Shown here piece by piece: positions 21,404-31,020 of a DNA stretch of 55,438 nt (within the stretch, counting starts at the first letter, position 1; each line of letters opens with the position of its first letter). This DNA is from CAVUAN01 sp963739435 (lineage in GTDB: Bacteria > Acidobacteriota > Thermoanaerobaculia > UBA5066 > Gp7-AA6): assembly GCA_963739435.1 (NCBI GenBank), contig CAVUAN010000020.1:1-55438 (forward strand), written 5' to 3'. The notes beneath the pieces are model-generated. The model was not told the DNA's origin, made no database searches, and was given only the letters and a program-made list of their open reading frames with translations. Position numbers and translations under genes: made by a program.

Positions 21404-23517
21404 CGCGTTGGATCCTGGTGGCTGCGCTCGCGGGGGCCGCCCCCGCGCTCATTGCTGGCGACAATCCGGAGGTTTCGAAGGCACCGATGGCCAAGAAAAT
21501 CGTGAAGACGACCGACATCCATGGCGACACGCTCGCCGACGACTACTTCTGGCTGCGCGACCGCCAGAATCCCGAGGTGAAGATCTACCTCGAGGCCGAA
21601 AATGCGTTCGCCGACTCCGTCATGAAACCGACGGAGGCCTTCCAGGCGGCTCTCTACAAGGAGATGCTCGGGCGCATCAAGGAGACGGACCTCTCGGTGC
21701 CGTACCGGGACCGCGGCTACTTCTACTACTCGCGCACCGAGCAGGGAAAGCAGTACAACATCTTCTGTCGCAAGAAGGGCAGCCTCGAGGCGCCCGAGCA
21801 GGTGACGCTCGACCTGAACGAGATGGCCAAAGGCCAGCGGTTCATGGCCGTGGGCGACCAGGAGGTCGCCGACGACGGGAACCTGCTCGCCTACACGACC
21901 GACAACACGGGCTTCCGCGAGTACCGCCTTCACGTCCGCGACCTCTCGACGGGCAAGGACTTTCCCGAAACCGTCGAGAAGGTCTCCTCCATTGCCTGGG
22001 CAGCCGACAACAAGACCCTCTTCTACGGCGTGGACGACTCGGCCAAGCGGCCATACCGGATCTACCGCCACACGCTCGGGACGGATCCGAAGACCGACGC
22101 GCTCGTCTACGAAGAGAAGGACGAGATGTTCACCGTCGGCGTCGACCGCTCGCGCAGCGGAAAGATGATCTTCCTCGCCTCCCGATCCCACACCGCCGGC
22201 GAGTGGCGGTTCATCCCGGCCGCCGAACCGCACGAAGGCCCCGACGCTCATCGCGGCGCGCGAGAAGGATCACGAGTACTCCGTCGACCACCGGGGCGAT
22301 CTCTTCTACATCCGGACGAACAATGGCTGCCGCAACTTCCGCGTCGTCACGGCCCCCGTCGCCTCCTCGAGTCCGTCGTCCTGGAAGGAGTTTCTCCCCT
22401 GCCGGCCGGCCGTCATGGTCTCCGGCCTCGAGGTCTTTTCCGGCAACGCCGTCGTCCTCGAGCGCGAGGACGGCCTGCCGCGCATCCGCGTCATCGATCT
22501 CGCCACGGGGGCGCAGCACCGGGTCGGATTTCACGGAAGCCGTCTACGCCGTCGGCCCGCAGGCCAACGCGGAGTTCGATACGAAGCTCTTCCGCTTCGG
22601 CTACCAGTCCTTCACGACGTCCTCCGTCCGTCTACGACTACGACATGGCGACGAAGGATCGAAAGCTCTTGAAGCGCACGGAGGTCCTGGGCGGCTACGA
22701 CCCCGAGCAAATACCAGTCGGAGCGCCGCTACGCGACGGCCTTGGACGGCACGAAGATCCCGATCTCGCTGGTCTACAGGAAGGGCTTCGTCGCCGACGG
22801 CAAGGCCCCCCTGTGGCTGAACGGCTACGGCTCCTACGGCATCCCCTCGTTTGCCACGTTCAGCTCGAGCACGCGTCTCGCTCCTCGACCGCGGCTTCGT
22901 CTACGCCATCGCTCACATCCGCGGCGGCGGCGAGCTGGGCAAGCCCTGGCACGACCAGGGCCGCATGATGTCGAAGAAGAACACCTTCACCGACTTCATC
23001 GCCGTCGCCGAGCAGCTGATCGCCGACAAGTACACGTCCAGGGACCGGCTCGTCATCGAAGGCGGCTCGGCCGGCGGCCTCCTGATGGGCGCCGTGACGA
23101 ACATGCGCCCCGACCTCTTCAAGATCGTCGTCTACGCGGGTGCCCTTCGTCGACGTCATCAACACGATGCTCGACGAGTCGCTGCCGCTGACCGTCGGCG
23201 AATTCGAGGAGTGGGGCAACCCGAAGAAGAAGGACGAGTACGACTACATGAAGACGTACAGCCCCTACGACAACCTCGGGGCGAAGGCGTACCCGACGAT
23301 CCTCGTCAAGACGTCGTTTGACGACAGCCAGGTGATGTACTGGGAGCCGGCCAAGTACGTCGCGAAGCTGCGGACCCTGAAGACGGACTCGAACCCGCTT
23401 CTCTTCAAGATCAACATGGCAGGAGGCCACGGCGGCTCATCGGGCCGCTACGACCGCTTGAAAGAGCTGGCGTTCGACTACGCCTTCGTGTTCACGCAGC
23501 TCGGCATCGCGAACTAG
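21400..23517 (+). CDS. ptrB: Prolyl oligopeptidase family S9, oligopeptidase B-like, exported
   Basis: ATG 21400 overlaps the previous stop. The N-terminus MTRWILVAALAGAAPALIAG is a signal peptide, unlike cytoplasmic E. coli OpB. S9A propeller text follows (DDYFWLRDRQNPEVKIYLEA, GYFYYSRTEQGKQYNIFCRK). The catalytic domain has the Ser elbow VIEGGSAGGLLMGAVTNMRP, the Asp region LVKTSFDDSQVMYWEPAKY and the His loop NMAGGHGGSSGRYDRL. GGSAGG is typical of the OpB branch, which cleaves after Arg/Lys in short peptides. At least seven indels break the frame between about 22225 and 23140; the ends are clean. Length after repair is about 705 residues, normal for the family. Confidence 0.88.
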
Positions 23518-23520
23518 CTG

Positions 23521-24765
23521 TCAGCCGGCTTCTCGAAAGCTCCACACCGTTCCCACGGGTGTCCGTCCGACTCGCTGCGGACGAGAGGAGCTCTGGAGGA
23601 CCCTTCCGTCCTTGAGCTCGATGGGGTCGGAGGCCGGGGCGTCGCTGTGGGCGCGCAGCCCCATGAACTTTTTCGCCAGGGCTCCCGACTCCTTCACTGC
23701 TCCGAGAACGTGGGCCAGAAGGGCCTCGGTGTCCTTCGCCACGGCAATTTCTTCGGGAACCCGCCACAGCTCGACGAAAGCCTGGTTGAAGTTCGCAATC
23801 CGCCCGCCCTCGGTGACGACGAGAATCCCCTCGGCCGCCGCGTCGAGCGTGGCCTGGAGCAGCGTGAGGGACTTCGAAAGCTCCTGCTCGGCCCGCTTCT
23901 GCCTGGTTATGTCGAGCGCCACCCCGATGACCCCCTGGATGCCGCCGTCCGAATCCCGCAGCGGTTCGACGTGGGAAGCGAAAACGCGCCCGCTCCACTC
24001 GATCTCGTAGCTGACCGATTCGCCCAGCAACGCCCGCCGGTGCGCCGCGAGCGGAGGGAAGGACGGCTCCGGGTTGCGGAAATACTCCGGGAGAGTCTGG
24101 CCGACCGAGTCTCCGGGGCGCCGGCCGAGGAACGCGAGACCTGCGCCCGTCGACGAGGTGAATCGCAGGTCGCGGTCGGTCGACCAGAGCACGGCGGGCA
24201 TCTGGCCCGTGATCATCTCGATCGTCGTCTCCTTGCTCTTCAACTTCTCGCCGGCGTCCTCGCGTTCCTCCTTCAGCCGCCGCTTCAGCTCCAGCTGCGC
24301 CACGACCTGCCGGGCCAGGGCGCGCAGGGCCACCGTCTGCTCGGGCGTGAGCTGGCGTGGAACGCGGTCGCTGACACAGAGGGTGCCGAGAGCCAGTCCG
24401 TCGGACGTCAGAAGAGGGGCGCCGGCGTAGAAGCGAATCTTTGGGCCGGAGGTCACGAGCGGGCTGTCGGCGAACCGCTCGTCCTTCCGGGTGTCCGGGA
24501 TGATCATCACGTCGTCCTGCAGGATCGCGTGGGCGCAGAACGCCACCTTGCGCGGGGTCTCGGTCTCCTCGATGCCGACCCGCGCCTTGAACCACTGGCG
24601 CTCCTCGTCCACCAGCGAGATCAGGGCCTGCGGCGTGCCGCAGATGTGCGAAGCGAGCAGGGTCAGATCGTCGAAGTCCTCCTCGGGCGGTGTATCGAGG
24701 ATGCCGTATCTCTGGAGCGCTTCGAGCCGCGCCGGTTCATTGGGAGGCAGCGGTGCGATGTGCAT
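23521..24765 (-). CDS. GAF-PAS-PAS sensor protein without an output domain
   Basis: Residues 1-165 form a GAF domain of the type following RYGILDTPPEEDFDDLT, with FCAHAILQDDVMIIPDTRKD and YAGAPLLTSDGLALGTLCV. A short coiled region (LKRRLKEEREDAGEKLKSKE) leads to one PAS domain (MPAVLWSTDRDLRFT ... VALDITRQKRAEQEL) and a second (LDAAAEGILVVTEGGRIANF ... VGTVWSFREAG). The protein stops right at the end of that PAS. This last PAS is the same subtype as in the gene at 11079-12290. No kinase, cyclase or HTH is attached. The frame is intact at 414 residues, and the gene converges on the peptidase with three bases between stops. Confidence 0.85.
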   Translation of the reverse strand: MHIAPLPPNEPARLEALQRYGILDTPPEEDFDDLTLLASHICGTPQALISLVDEERQWFKARVGIEETETPRKVAFCAHAILQDDVMIIPDTRKDERFADSPLVTSGPKIRFYAGAPLLTSDGLALGTLCVSDRVPRQLTPEQTVALRALARQVVAQLELKRRLKEEREDAGEKLKSKETTIEMITGQMPAVLWSTDRDLRFTSSTGAGLAFLGRRPGDSVGQTLPEYFRNPEPSFPPLAAHRRALLGESVSYEIEWSGRVFASHVEPLRDSDGGIQGVIGVALDITRQKRAEQELSKSLTLLQATLDAAAEGILVVTEGGRIANFNQAFVELWRVPEEIAVAKDTEALLAHVLGAVKESGALAKKFMGLRAHSDAPASDPIELKDGRVLQSSSRPQRVGRTPVGTVWSFREAG

Positions 24766-24783
24766 GATCTCTCCTTTCTCCCT

Positions 24784-26113
24784 CTACCGGGCGGACGTGA
24801 GCTCGTCCCGGAAGACTTTTCCGTCCTTCATGACGAAGCCGACCCGTTCGAGGACGTTCACGTCCCGGATGGGGTCGCCCGACACGGCTGTGATGTCGGC
24901 ATACGCGCCCGGCGCGATCACTCCCAGCTCGCCCGACATGCCGAGGAGCTCGGCCGCCCGCGAGGTCGCCGACTGGATCGCCGCCATCGGAGTCATCCCG
25001 AACTCGACCATGCGGGAAAACTCCTGAGCGATCGGCTCGGACCACGAGAAGCCGCCGACGTCGGTTCCGAACGCGATCTTCACGCCGGCCTTCACGGCCT
25101 TTTGAAGCGACGGGCCGTGGACGGCGACGCGCTTGCGGTCGCGCTGGCCGGCCGGAGTGTCCTCCGCGGCCCACCCCTTGTAGTAGACGCTCATCGTCGG
25201 GCAGAGCCACGTGCCCTGCCGGACCATCTGCGCAATCGCCGCGTCGTCGAGCTCGAGCCCGTGCTCGATCGAGTCGCACCCGCCGTCGAGCGCGCGGCGG
25301 AGTCCCACGCCGTTGTAGGCGTGGCAGGCGACCTTCTTTCCCCAGCCGTGCGTCTCGTCGACGATCGCCTTGATCTCCTCGAGTGTCAGCGTGGGCTGGG
25401 AGGCGAGGTTGCCCTGCTTGTCCACCCACGAGCGGTGCGTCATGTAGACCTTGATCCAGTCGGCGCCGTTCTCGAGCTGCTCGCGCGCCGCCTTGCGCGC
25501 CTCGACAGGCCCGTCCACGAGCTGGGCCCCTTTCGGGACGGCGACTTCGGGTGCATAGCCCTCGAGCGGGATAGCCGCCGGTCGTGGAGATGGCGCGCGT
25601 GACCACGAACAGTCGCGGACCCGGGATGTAGCCCCTCTCGATGGCCAGCTTGATGCCGACGTCTCCGTAGCCCGCGCCCTCGGTCTCGACGTCCCGGATC
25701 GTCGTGAAGCCCTGCTCCAGGGCGCGCCGGGCCGCAACCGTCGCGCGGGCCGCCCGCAGGGACAGCGGGTTCTTGAGCAGCTGGGTGTCGTAGTCGCCCT
25801 CGGCCGGATCCTCGCCCTGCAGAAAGAGATGCGTGTGGCTGTCGATCAGCCCCGGGAGGACCGTCGCCTTCGAGAGGTCGATTTCGCTCGCTCCGGCGGG
25901 AACCTTTGCAGCGGCGGCTTCGCCCACACTCTCGATCCGATTGCCGCGCACGACGATCACCTGGTTGGAACGGGGCTTTCCGGACACGCCGTCGATCAGC
26001 GTGCCCGCGCGGATCACCGTGACAGCCTCGGGAGGCTTCGGCGGGGCTGCGCCCAAAAGGAAAACGCCGAGCACCGAAAAGGACAACAACGAAGCCGGGC
26101 GGGCAAGCCGCAT
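24784..26113 (-). CDS. Secreted metal-dependent amidohydrolase (second paralogue)
   Basis: ATG 26113 follows AAGGAAGG, a strong ribosome-binding site. A signal peptide (RLARPASLLSFSVLGVFLLG) precedes the superfamily blocks VLPGLIDSHTHLFL, ADWIKVYMTHRSW (lysine), VACHAYNGVG, DSIEHGLEL and IAFGTDVGGF, then GAYADITAVSGDP. A single frameshift near 25575 splits the gene after IPGPRLFVVTRAISTTGGYP. The layout is that of the amidohydrolase at 12593-13834, but the sequences are clearly different, suggesting different dipeptide or amide substrates. It lies upstream of the GAF-PAS gene on the same strand, 18 bases apart. Confidence 0.88.
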
Positions 26114-26201
26114 GCGGACCTTCCTTTCGGAGAGAGTGGCGGCGGCTACGCTAGCGCGCAAGCCGACCGGCCGCAACAGGCTGTCGCTTGGAAGTCGGGC
26201 G

Positions 26202-27650
26202 TTACCGGCGAGCGGCCCGACTCGGAACCGGGTCCAGCTGCGACCAGAGATCTCGCAAGAAGGGCTCCACCGACTCGAGCTGGCCGGCGCGCTCGGGGCT
26301 CATGGCGGCGGCCGACGTCAGGTTTTCCGAGTCGAGAGTGAAGTTCAGGAACCCGATGCACATCTCGTCGGTCGTGTTTTCGCCCCACCCGATGCCCTTG
26401 GGAGGGCTGTTCGGGTTTCGGATGTTGTCCGAGGAGTTGTCGAAACGGGCCGATAGCGACAGGTTTGTCCCGAGCGGCGCGGCCACCGCGTTCTTGTAGG
26501 TGTAGGTCGCCTGCCAGTTGAAGTCCCACTGCGGCACATCTGCAAGACAGGTCTCTCCTCCGTCGAGAGCCCTGGCCTTCACATGCATCGTCGTGCCGAT
26601 CAAGTGCATGTGGGGCGTCACGGCGATCAGATGCGCGTCAAACGGCAGGAATGGGATCGAGGCCGTGACCTCGTAGTCGGAGGCCCCGGGCGGAATGTAG
26701 AAGGTGGTGTTGACGACCGGCGCGATCAGCACCCGTTTCTGGATGGGCGCCCTGGTGAAGTAGATCCCGAGCGAAGACCGGTCGTCGGCGCCGATCCCGT
26801 TGTGCGCGCTGTAGTGGACCTGCATGACGACCGAGGCCCCTTTCGGAAGCGACATACCGAGGCCGTCCGGCAGGAAATGCGGCTGGTTGCCGGGCGCCCA
26901 TCCGCCCAGGGACGGCGAAAGCGCGTTGACAGAGAACCCGGGGCCGCCGAAACACGAGTAGCCAGGCTCCGGATCGGCGTCGTCGAGGCTCCTGGCCTTC
27001 CCCGACGTGTCGACATAGAGGATGACGTGATGGACCATCTTGCGGGCGCCGGGCAGGATCTCGACGGCCCGCACGAAGCGGTCTTCGGGCAAATTGGTCG
27101 GCAGGACGAAGCACCGGTAGACGTCGCCCTGGTTGAAGTTGGGCTTGAAGGACTCGGGCATGGAGAGAGTCATGTCCGGTTCGCCGAGGGACCAGGTCGC
27201 CGGAAACGTCAGCGTCGCCGGCAGGTCGGCGGGATTTCCCTCCGGGGCGCTGGCCGAGACCCATTTCGAGAGCGTCGCGACCTCCTGGGCGGAGAGAGAG
27301 GGATCGCCCTCGAAGGCGTTGCAGGACGAGTCGACGTGCCAGGGCGGCATCCGGCGCGAGCCGGTCATCAGCACGATGTCGTTCTTGTGCGTGTACGCGT
27401 CCTCGTACGTCACGAGGGGAAAAGGCCCGATACCGCCCTCGTGGTGGCACTTCTGGCAGTTGGCCTGGAGGATTCGGACGACCTCCTTGTTGAAGCTCGG
27501 GGGCAGCGTCCCGATCGGCGGACGCGAGACCTTGGGCGGCTGGCCTGGCCGCGCGGCCGGCGGACGCACCTGGGCGAGCAGATACCCGGCGAGCAGACAG
27601 CCCGCTGCCGAAAGAGAAGCCAGCAGGCCTTGCCTGCGTGACAACAGCAC
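26202..27650 (-). CDS. Copper type II monooxygenase-like protein with N-terminal CxxCH haem site
   Basis: A signal anchor (LLASLSAAGCLLAGYLLAQV) is followed by a haem-binding LQANCQKCHHEGGIGPF and NDIVLMTGSRRMPPWH. The second half carries copper ligands in the order seen in peptidylglycine/dopamine beta monooxygenases: KMVHHVILYVD (CuA-type histidine pair), MQVHYSAHN, and VTPHMHLIGTTM (HxH plus methionine region). The protein would be periplasmic or membrane-tethered. Family members without known substrates are common in Acidobacteriota. The start is probably GTG 27650 (TTG 27644 possible); TATAAT on this strand lies at 27662-27657, just six bases upstream of that GTG. The frame is intact, about 480 residues. 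Confidence 0.8.
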   Translation of the reverse strand: MLLSRRQGLLASLSAAGCLLAGYLLAQVRPPAARPGQPPKVSRPPIGTLPPSFNKEVVRILQANCQKCHHEGGIGPFPLVTYEDAYTHKNDIVLMTGSRRMPPWHVDSSCNAFEGDPSLSAQEVATLSKWVSASAPEGNPADLPATLTFPATWSLGEPDMTLSMPESFKPNFNQGDVYRCFVLPTNLPEDRFVRAVEILPGARKMVHHVILYVDTSGKARSLDDADPEPGYSCFGGPGFSVNALSPSLGGWAPGNQPHFLPDGLGMSLPKGASVVMQVHYSAHNGIGADDRSSLGIYFTRAPIQKRVLIAPVVNTTFYIPPGASDYEVTASIPFLPFDAHLIAVTPHMHLIGTTMHVKARALDGGETCLADVPQWDFNWQATYTYKNAVAAPLGTNLSLSARFDNSSDNIRNPNSPPKGIGWGENTTDEMCIGFLNFTLDSENLTSAAAMSPERAGQLESVEPFLRDLWSQLDPVPSRAARR

Positions 27651-27697
27651 CCGCCAATTATATCGGGGGGCTGCGCGGCTCGCGCCGGAACCGGGCT

Positions 27698-28066
27698 TTA
27701 GTGGGGCGCCATCTTCCCTCGAAGATTCAGAAGGGTCCGGTTCTGTGTGAGAGTCATTCTCTGTTCGGGAGTGAGGATGGCGAAGAAATCGTGCTCGAAT
27801 CTCCCCTGGGAATTCGTCAGCTCTTCCGGCTGCACGCGCCCCCCGTTCGACCAGCCGGCGCGGATCTTCTCGTTCCGGTCGTACAGCTCGTGCAGCAGCT
27901 CCAAGGTCTGCTTCTTCTGCGCGGCATCGAGTTTCAGCGCCTGTGTCAGCGCCGCCACGGTCTCCTCCGCCGGGTCCGGTGGAGGCAGCTTGGGCGGCGG
28001 TGGCGGCGGCGACGACGCGCAGCACGCGCAGAGGACCAGGACGAGAACCGCCGCAGCAAACCGCAT
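27698..28066 (-). CDS. Small lipoprotein with Spy/CpxP-like helical domain
   Basis: 122 residues: signal peptide and lipobox in RFAAAVLVLVLCACCASS, a proline run (PPPPPPKLPPPDP), then a helical domain with ALKLDAAQKKQTLELLHELY and FFAILTPEQRMTLTQNRTLL. The LTPEQ motif is the LTxxQ signature of the Spy/CpxP/CnrX group, which bind unfolded protein or sense periplasmic stress or metals. It is lipid-anchored and divergent from the merR gene 77 bases away. The copper-type monooxygenase follows 47 bases downstream on the same strand, so the two may be coexpressed. Confidence 0.7.
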   Translation of the reverse strand: MRFAAAVLVLVLCACCASSPPPPPPKLPPPDPAEETVAALTQALKLDAAQKKQTLELLHELYDRNEKIRAGWSNGGRVQPEELTNSQGRFEHDFFAILTPEQRMTLTQNRTLLNLRGKMAPH

Positions 28067-28143
28067 CGGGCAGAGCCTATCTTGATCGCTGCCCGACGCG
28101 ACCGCGCCGCTGCGGCTGTGCTACCATTCGACGGATTTCACCA

Positions 28144-28635
28144 ATGAAATTCAGACCTGTTATTCAAGAGAGCTTCTCCACGGCCGACGCCGCCCGGCTG
28201 TCTGGCCTGACGCCGCGTCAGCTCGATCACTGGGACCATCTCGGCTTCCTCTCGCCGTCGCTGACGAGGGCTAACGGCTACGGATCGGCCCGGCGTTACT
28301 CGTTTTCAGACGTCGTCCGCCTGAAAGTGGCCGGGCGGCTGCGCGCGTCGGGTGTGAGCCTGGCGCGGCTGCGCCGCTGCGCCGCCGTCTTGCGGCGCCT
28401 CGACGGGGCCGGGGAGGCTGATCTGTCTCGCGCGCGCCTCATCGTCTCGCGCGACCGGGTCCTCTGGGTGCGATCGGATCGCGAGGTCATCGACCTGGTG
28501 CGCGAGGGGCAGATGCTCCTCGTCTTCGCACTCGGAGAGGCCGTCGCGGAGACGGCCGGGGCCGTGCGTCGGCTCGGCCGCGAGAGACAGGCCGTCGCCG
28601 ACCCCAGGCCGGCCTCGCGGGCGCTCGGCCGCTAG
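28144..28635 (+). CDS. MerR-family transcriptional regulator
   Basis: 163 residues from ATG 28144. The N-terminal winged helix is clear: SFSTADAARLSGLTPRQLDH, WDHLGFLSPSLTRANGYGSA, RRYSFSDVVRLKVAGRLRAS. The C-terminal part has no metal-binding cysteines and no effector domain I recognise, so the ligand is unknown; it resembles the short MerR proteins placed in front of cyclic-di-GMP and pilus genes. It is divergent from the Spy-like lipoprotein with a 77-base shared regulatory region, and 12 bases upstream of the GGDEF gene, implying it heads that operon. Confidence 0.85.
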   Translation: MKFRPVIQESFSTADAARLSGLTPRQLDHWDHLGFLSPSLTRANGYGSARRYSFSDVVRLKVAGRLRASGVSLARLRRCAAVLRRLDGAGEADLSRARLIVSRDRVLWVRSDREVIDLVREGQMLLVFALGEAVAETAGAVRRLGRERQAVADPRPASRALGR

Positions 28636-28647
28636 CGAGCAGAGCAG

Positions 28648-29745
28648 GTGAAACCGGCCGACCCCGGCCTCGATATCCAGCGACTGTCCCGCATGGGGCG
28701 GGAGCGCAACTTCCCCCTGGGACACTTCGAGCGCTTGCTCGCATCGATTGCCCGGCGCGCGAGCCGGGGCGACGTGCTGCGCCAACTCTTCCTCGACTGG
28801 ACCTGCCTCTCGCTCAACGAGGAGGCCGCGGTGGCGCTCTGGCGCGACGTCGCAAAGCGCTTTGTTTCGGCCCGTGCGAAGCTCGGGGCCCCGCTCGGCC
28901 TCCCGGCCGTTCTTCTCCTCGAGCTCCACAGCCGCAAGGGCCGGCTCGCGGAGCCGCGTGTCGTGTCGGAGCGGGACCTCGAAGTTCTGCGCGTCAACGC
29001 GATCACGGACCCCCTGACCGGCCTCTACAACCGCCGCTTCCTGCTCGAGCATCTGGATCGGGAGCTGTCGCGCGCCGAGCGTGGCGGCGGCATCGTCTCG
29101 ATCGTGATGATCGACTTGAAAGGCTTCAAGGCGATCAACGACCGTTTTGGCCACCCTGTCGGCGACAGGGCGCTCGTCAAGACGGCGAGCATGATCCGCG
29201 ACTCGCTTCGCACAATCGACGCCGGCTGTCGGTGGGGCGGCGACGAGTTCGTCCTCGTCCTGCCAAATACGGGCCTTCTGGCGGCTTTCATCGTGGCCGA
29301 GCGGGTTCGCCACAAGATCGCGTCGAGCGCCCTGCCCCGCGGCACCGGAGCCGCGCTCGGCATGCACTACGGCATAGCCGGTTTTCCGGCAGACGGCAGG
29401 ACGGTCGATTTCCTCCTGAAGATCGCTGACCTGCGCCTCTACCAGTGCCGGGAACAGTCACGATTCGAGGGCGAGGACCGGCGCCAGCAGCCGCGCTTCC
29501 TCCCTCAGGATCGGGAGCTGCGCATCCAGTGGGGCGCCCCCTCGCGGGCGCGCACGGCGCCCATCGTGGACGTCGGCGGCGGCGGGCTCGCCTTCCGGGT
29601 GCCCCGGGCGGACCGGTGGCCCGCCCGCTGGAGCGCCGAGATTCTTCAGCGGCACGTCCCGGAGCGGCACCCGGTGCGGCTCCGAACTCTGCACCAGGAC
29701 AAGCTGGCCGACGGCGGGCTGCGGATCGGGTGCGCCTATGCGTAG
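28648..29745 (+). CDS. Diguanylate cyclase with C-terminal PilZ-like domain (GGDEF-PilZ)
   Basis: Starts at GTG 28648, 12 bases after merR. Residues 1-115 are a helical N-terminal region without a recognised sensor. The GGDEF domain follows (NAITDPLTGLYNRRFLLEHL, VMIDLKGFKAINDRFGHPVG) with the intact active site RWGGDEF near residue 195 and an inhibitory RxxD (RTID) five residues before it, so product feedback is expected. Residues about 275-365 look like PilZ: RRQQPR as the RxxxR motif and IVDVGGGGLAF in place of D/NxSxxG, with serine replaced by glycine. It would make cyclic-di-GMP and may also bind it. The frame is intact. Confidence 0.88.
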   Translation: MKPADPGLDIQRLSRMGRERNFPLGHFERLLASIARRASRGDVLRQLFLDWTCLSLNEEAAVALWRDVAKRFVSARAKLGAPLGLPAVLLLELHSRKGRLAEPRVVSERDLEVLRVNAITDPLTGLYNRRFLLEHLDRELSRAERGGGIVSIVMIDLKGFKAINDRFGHPVGDRALVKTASMIRDSLRTIDAGCRWGGDEFVLVLPNTGLLAAFIVAERVRHKIASSALPRGTGAALGMHYGIAGFPADGRTVDFLLKIADLRLYQCREQSRFEGEDRRQQPRFLPQDRELRIQWGAPSRARTAPIVDVGGGGLAFRVPRADRWPARWSAEILQRHVPERHPVRLRTLHQDKLADGGLRIGCAYA

Positions 29746-29760
29746 AGCGGGCCGCCCGAC

Positions 29761-31020
29761 ATGGTGACGGCAGGCGCGTCCGCCTCGAGAAGGGCCGCGG
29801 CGCCCGCGCTCTTCAGCTTCTTCTGTCTCCTCTCAATCGTGCTCGACCTGGGCGAGCGCCACCTGCTCACGCTGGCACTCTCGGGCGGCCTCGGCGCGGC
29901 TGTCCTCTTTTCGCGCTCCGGCTGGGAGCGCGCCCTCGGAGCTTTCGCGGCGCCGCTTTCGGCCATCGTCGACACGGCCCTCGTGCTCTGCGCCATGTCG
30001 CTGACGGGAGGCGTCAGGAGCCCCTTCGCGCTGCTGCTGCCGGCAGGCTTGGGCCTCGCCTGGGGCCTCGACGGAAAACCCGCCGCGCGATTCCAGGCGG
30101 CCCTTTCGGTCATGGGTGTCGGGTCGCTCGCCGCCCTGGGAGGGATTCCCATGGGCCGTCCCGAGGAGCTCTTCGCCCTGGTTGCCGTCGGCCTCGCCGC
30201 ACCGGCGCTGCTGACGGCACTCGAGATTGCCTCGGCGGGTTCGACAGAGCGGGCCGCCCCGGCGCTGACGCCGGTGGAACAGGCTCCCGTCCTGCCCCGG
30301 GCGCGCGCCACAGCGTCCGCGCCGGCCGACAAGCGCGATCCGGCGGCCGAGGTCCTTCACGACCTGCGGTCTCCGATCTCCGTTCTGCGCATCTACTCCG
30401 ACCTGATTCACGAGGCCGCCGAGAAGGGCCAGCTGCCGGCCCCCGATCACCTCGAGAACCTCTCCCGCGAAATCGAGCTCGCCGAAAAACTCGTGGGCGG
30501 CGTCTCTCCGCCTCTGACGAGGCCCTCGGTACAAGCCGAGCCGCCGGCATCGGCCGAACCGCCCGCCGACATCGTCGGCATCCTGGGCTCGCTCGCCACG
30601 GCATACCGCCTGGCGCACAGCGGCCGCATCCGCATCGAGTTCATCGCTGACCGGCCGGAGCTGCTCGTCGCCGCGGATGCCGTCGCCCTCCAGCGCGCCT
30701 TCCGCAACGTGATCGACAACGCCATCAAGTACACGTCCGAGAACGGAGAGGTCCGCATCCGCGCCGGAGCCGCCGGTTCCCACGCTTTCGTCGTCGTCAA
30801 GGACACAGGCATGGGCATGACGGCCGAGGAGAGATCGCACGCCTTCGAGTACGCCTTCCGCGGGCGGCGTGCCGCAGGCCGCACCGAAGGCAAGGGGTTC
30901 GGCCTCGCCCTGACAAAGGAGATCCTCGAGGCCAACGGCGGAAGGATCAGCCTGACGAGCGAGGTCGGGATCGGATCCGAGGTGACGATCCTCCTGCCCT
31001 ACGCGAGGAAGACGAAATGA
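29761..31020 (+). CDS. Membrane sensor histidine kinase
   Basis: 419 residues. About six hydrophobic segments fill residues 10-160 (LFSFFCLLSIVLDLG, HLLTLALSGGLGAAVLF, AIVDTALVLCAMSLTGGV, FALVAVGLAAPALLTALE). A linker rich in A/P leads to the phospho-acceptor box EVLHDLRSPISVLRIYSDL and the ATPase domain with N box RNVIDNAIKYTSENG, G1 KDTGMGMT and G2 GKGFGLALTKEILEANGGR. There is no obvious extracytoplasmic domain, so it probably senses within the membrane. ATG 31017 of the receiver gene overlaps its stop, so kinase and receiver form a pair. Confidence 0.9.
   Translation: MVTAGASASRRAAAPALFSFFCLLSIVLDLGERHLLTLALSGGLGAAVLFSRSGWERALGAFAAPLSAIVDTALVLCAMSLTGGVRSPFALLLPAGLGLAWGLDGKPAARFQAALSVMGVGSLAALGGIPMGRPEELFALVAVGLAAPALLTALEIASAGSTERAAPALTPVEQAPVLPRARATASAPADKRDPAAEVLHDLRSPISVLRIYSDLIHEAAEKGQLPAPDHLENLSREIELAEKLVGGVSPPLTRPSVQAEPPASAEPPADIVGILGSLATAYRLAHSGRIRIEFIADRPELLVAADAVALQRAFRNVIDNAIKYTSENGEVRIRAGAAGSHAFVVVKDTGMGMTAEERSHAFEYAFRGRRAAGRTEGKGFGLALTKEILEANGGRISLTSEVGIGSEVTILLPYARKTK

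Noticed and set aside
23647..25602. A 651-residue plus-strand open frame
   Set aside because: It runs antisense to the GAF-PAS gene and an amidohydrolase with clear motifs; composition is that of a shadow frame.
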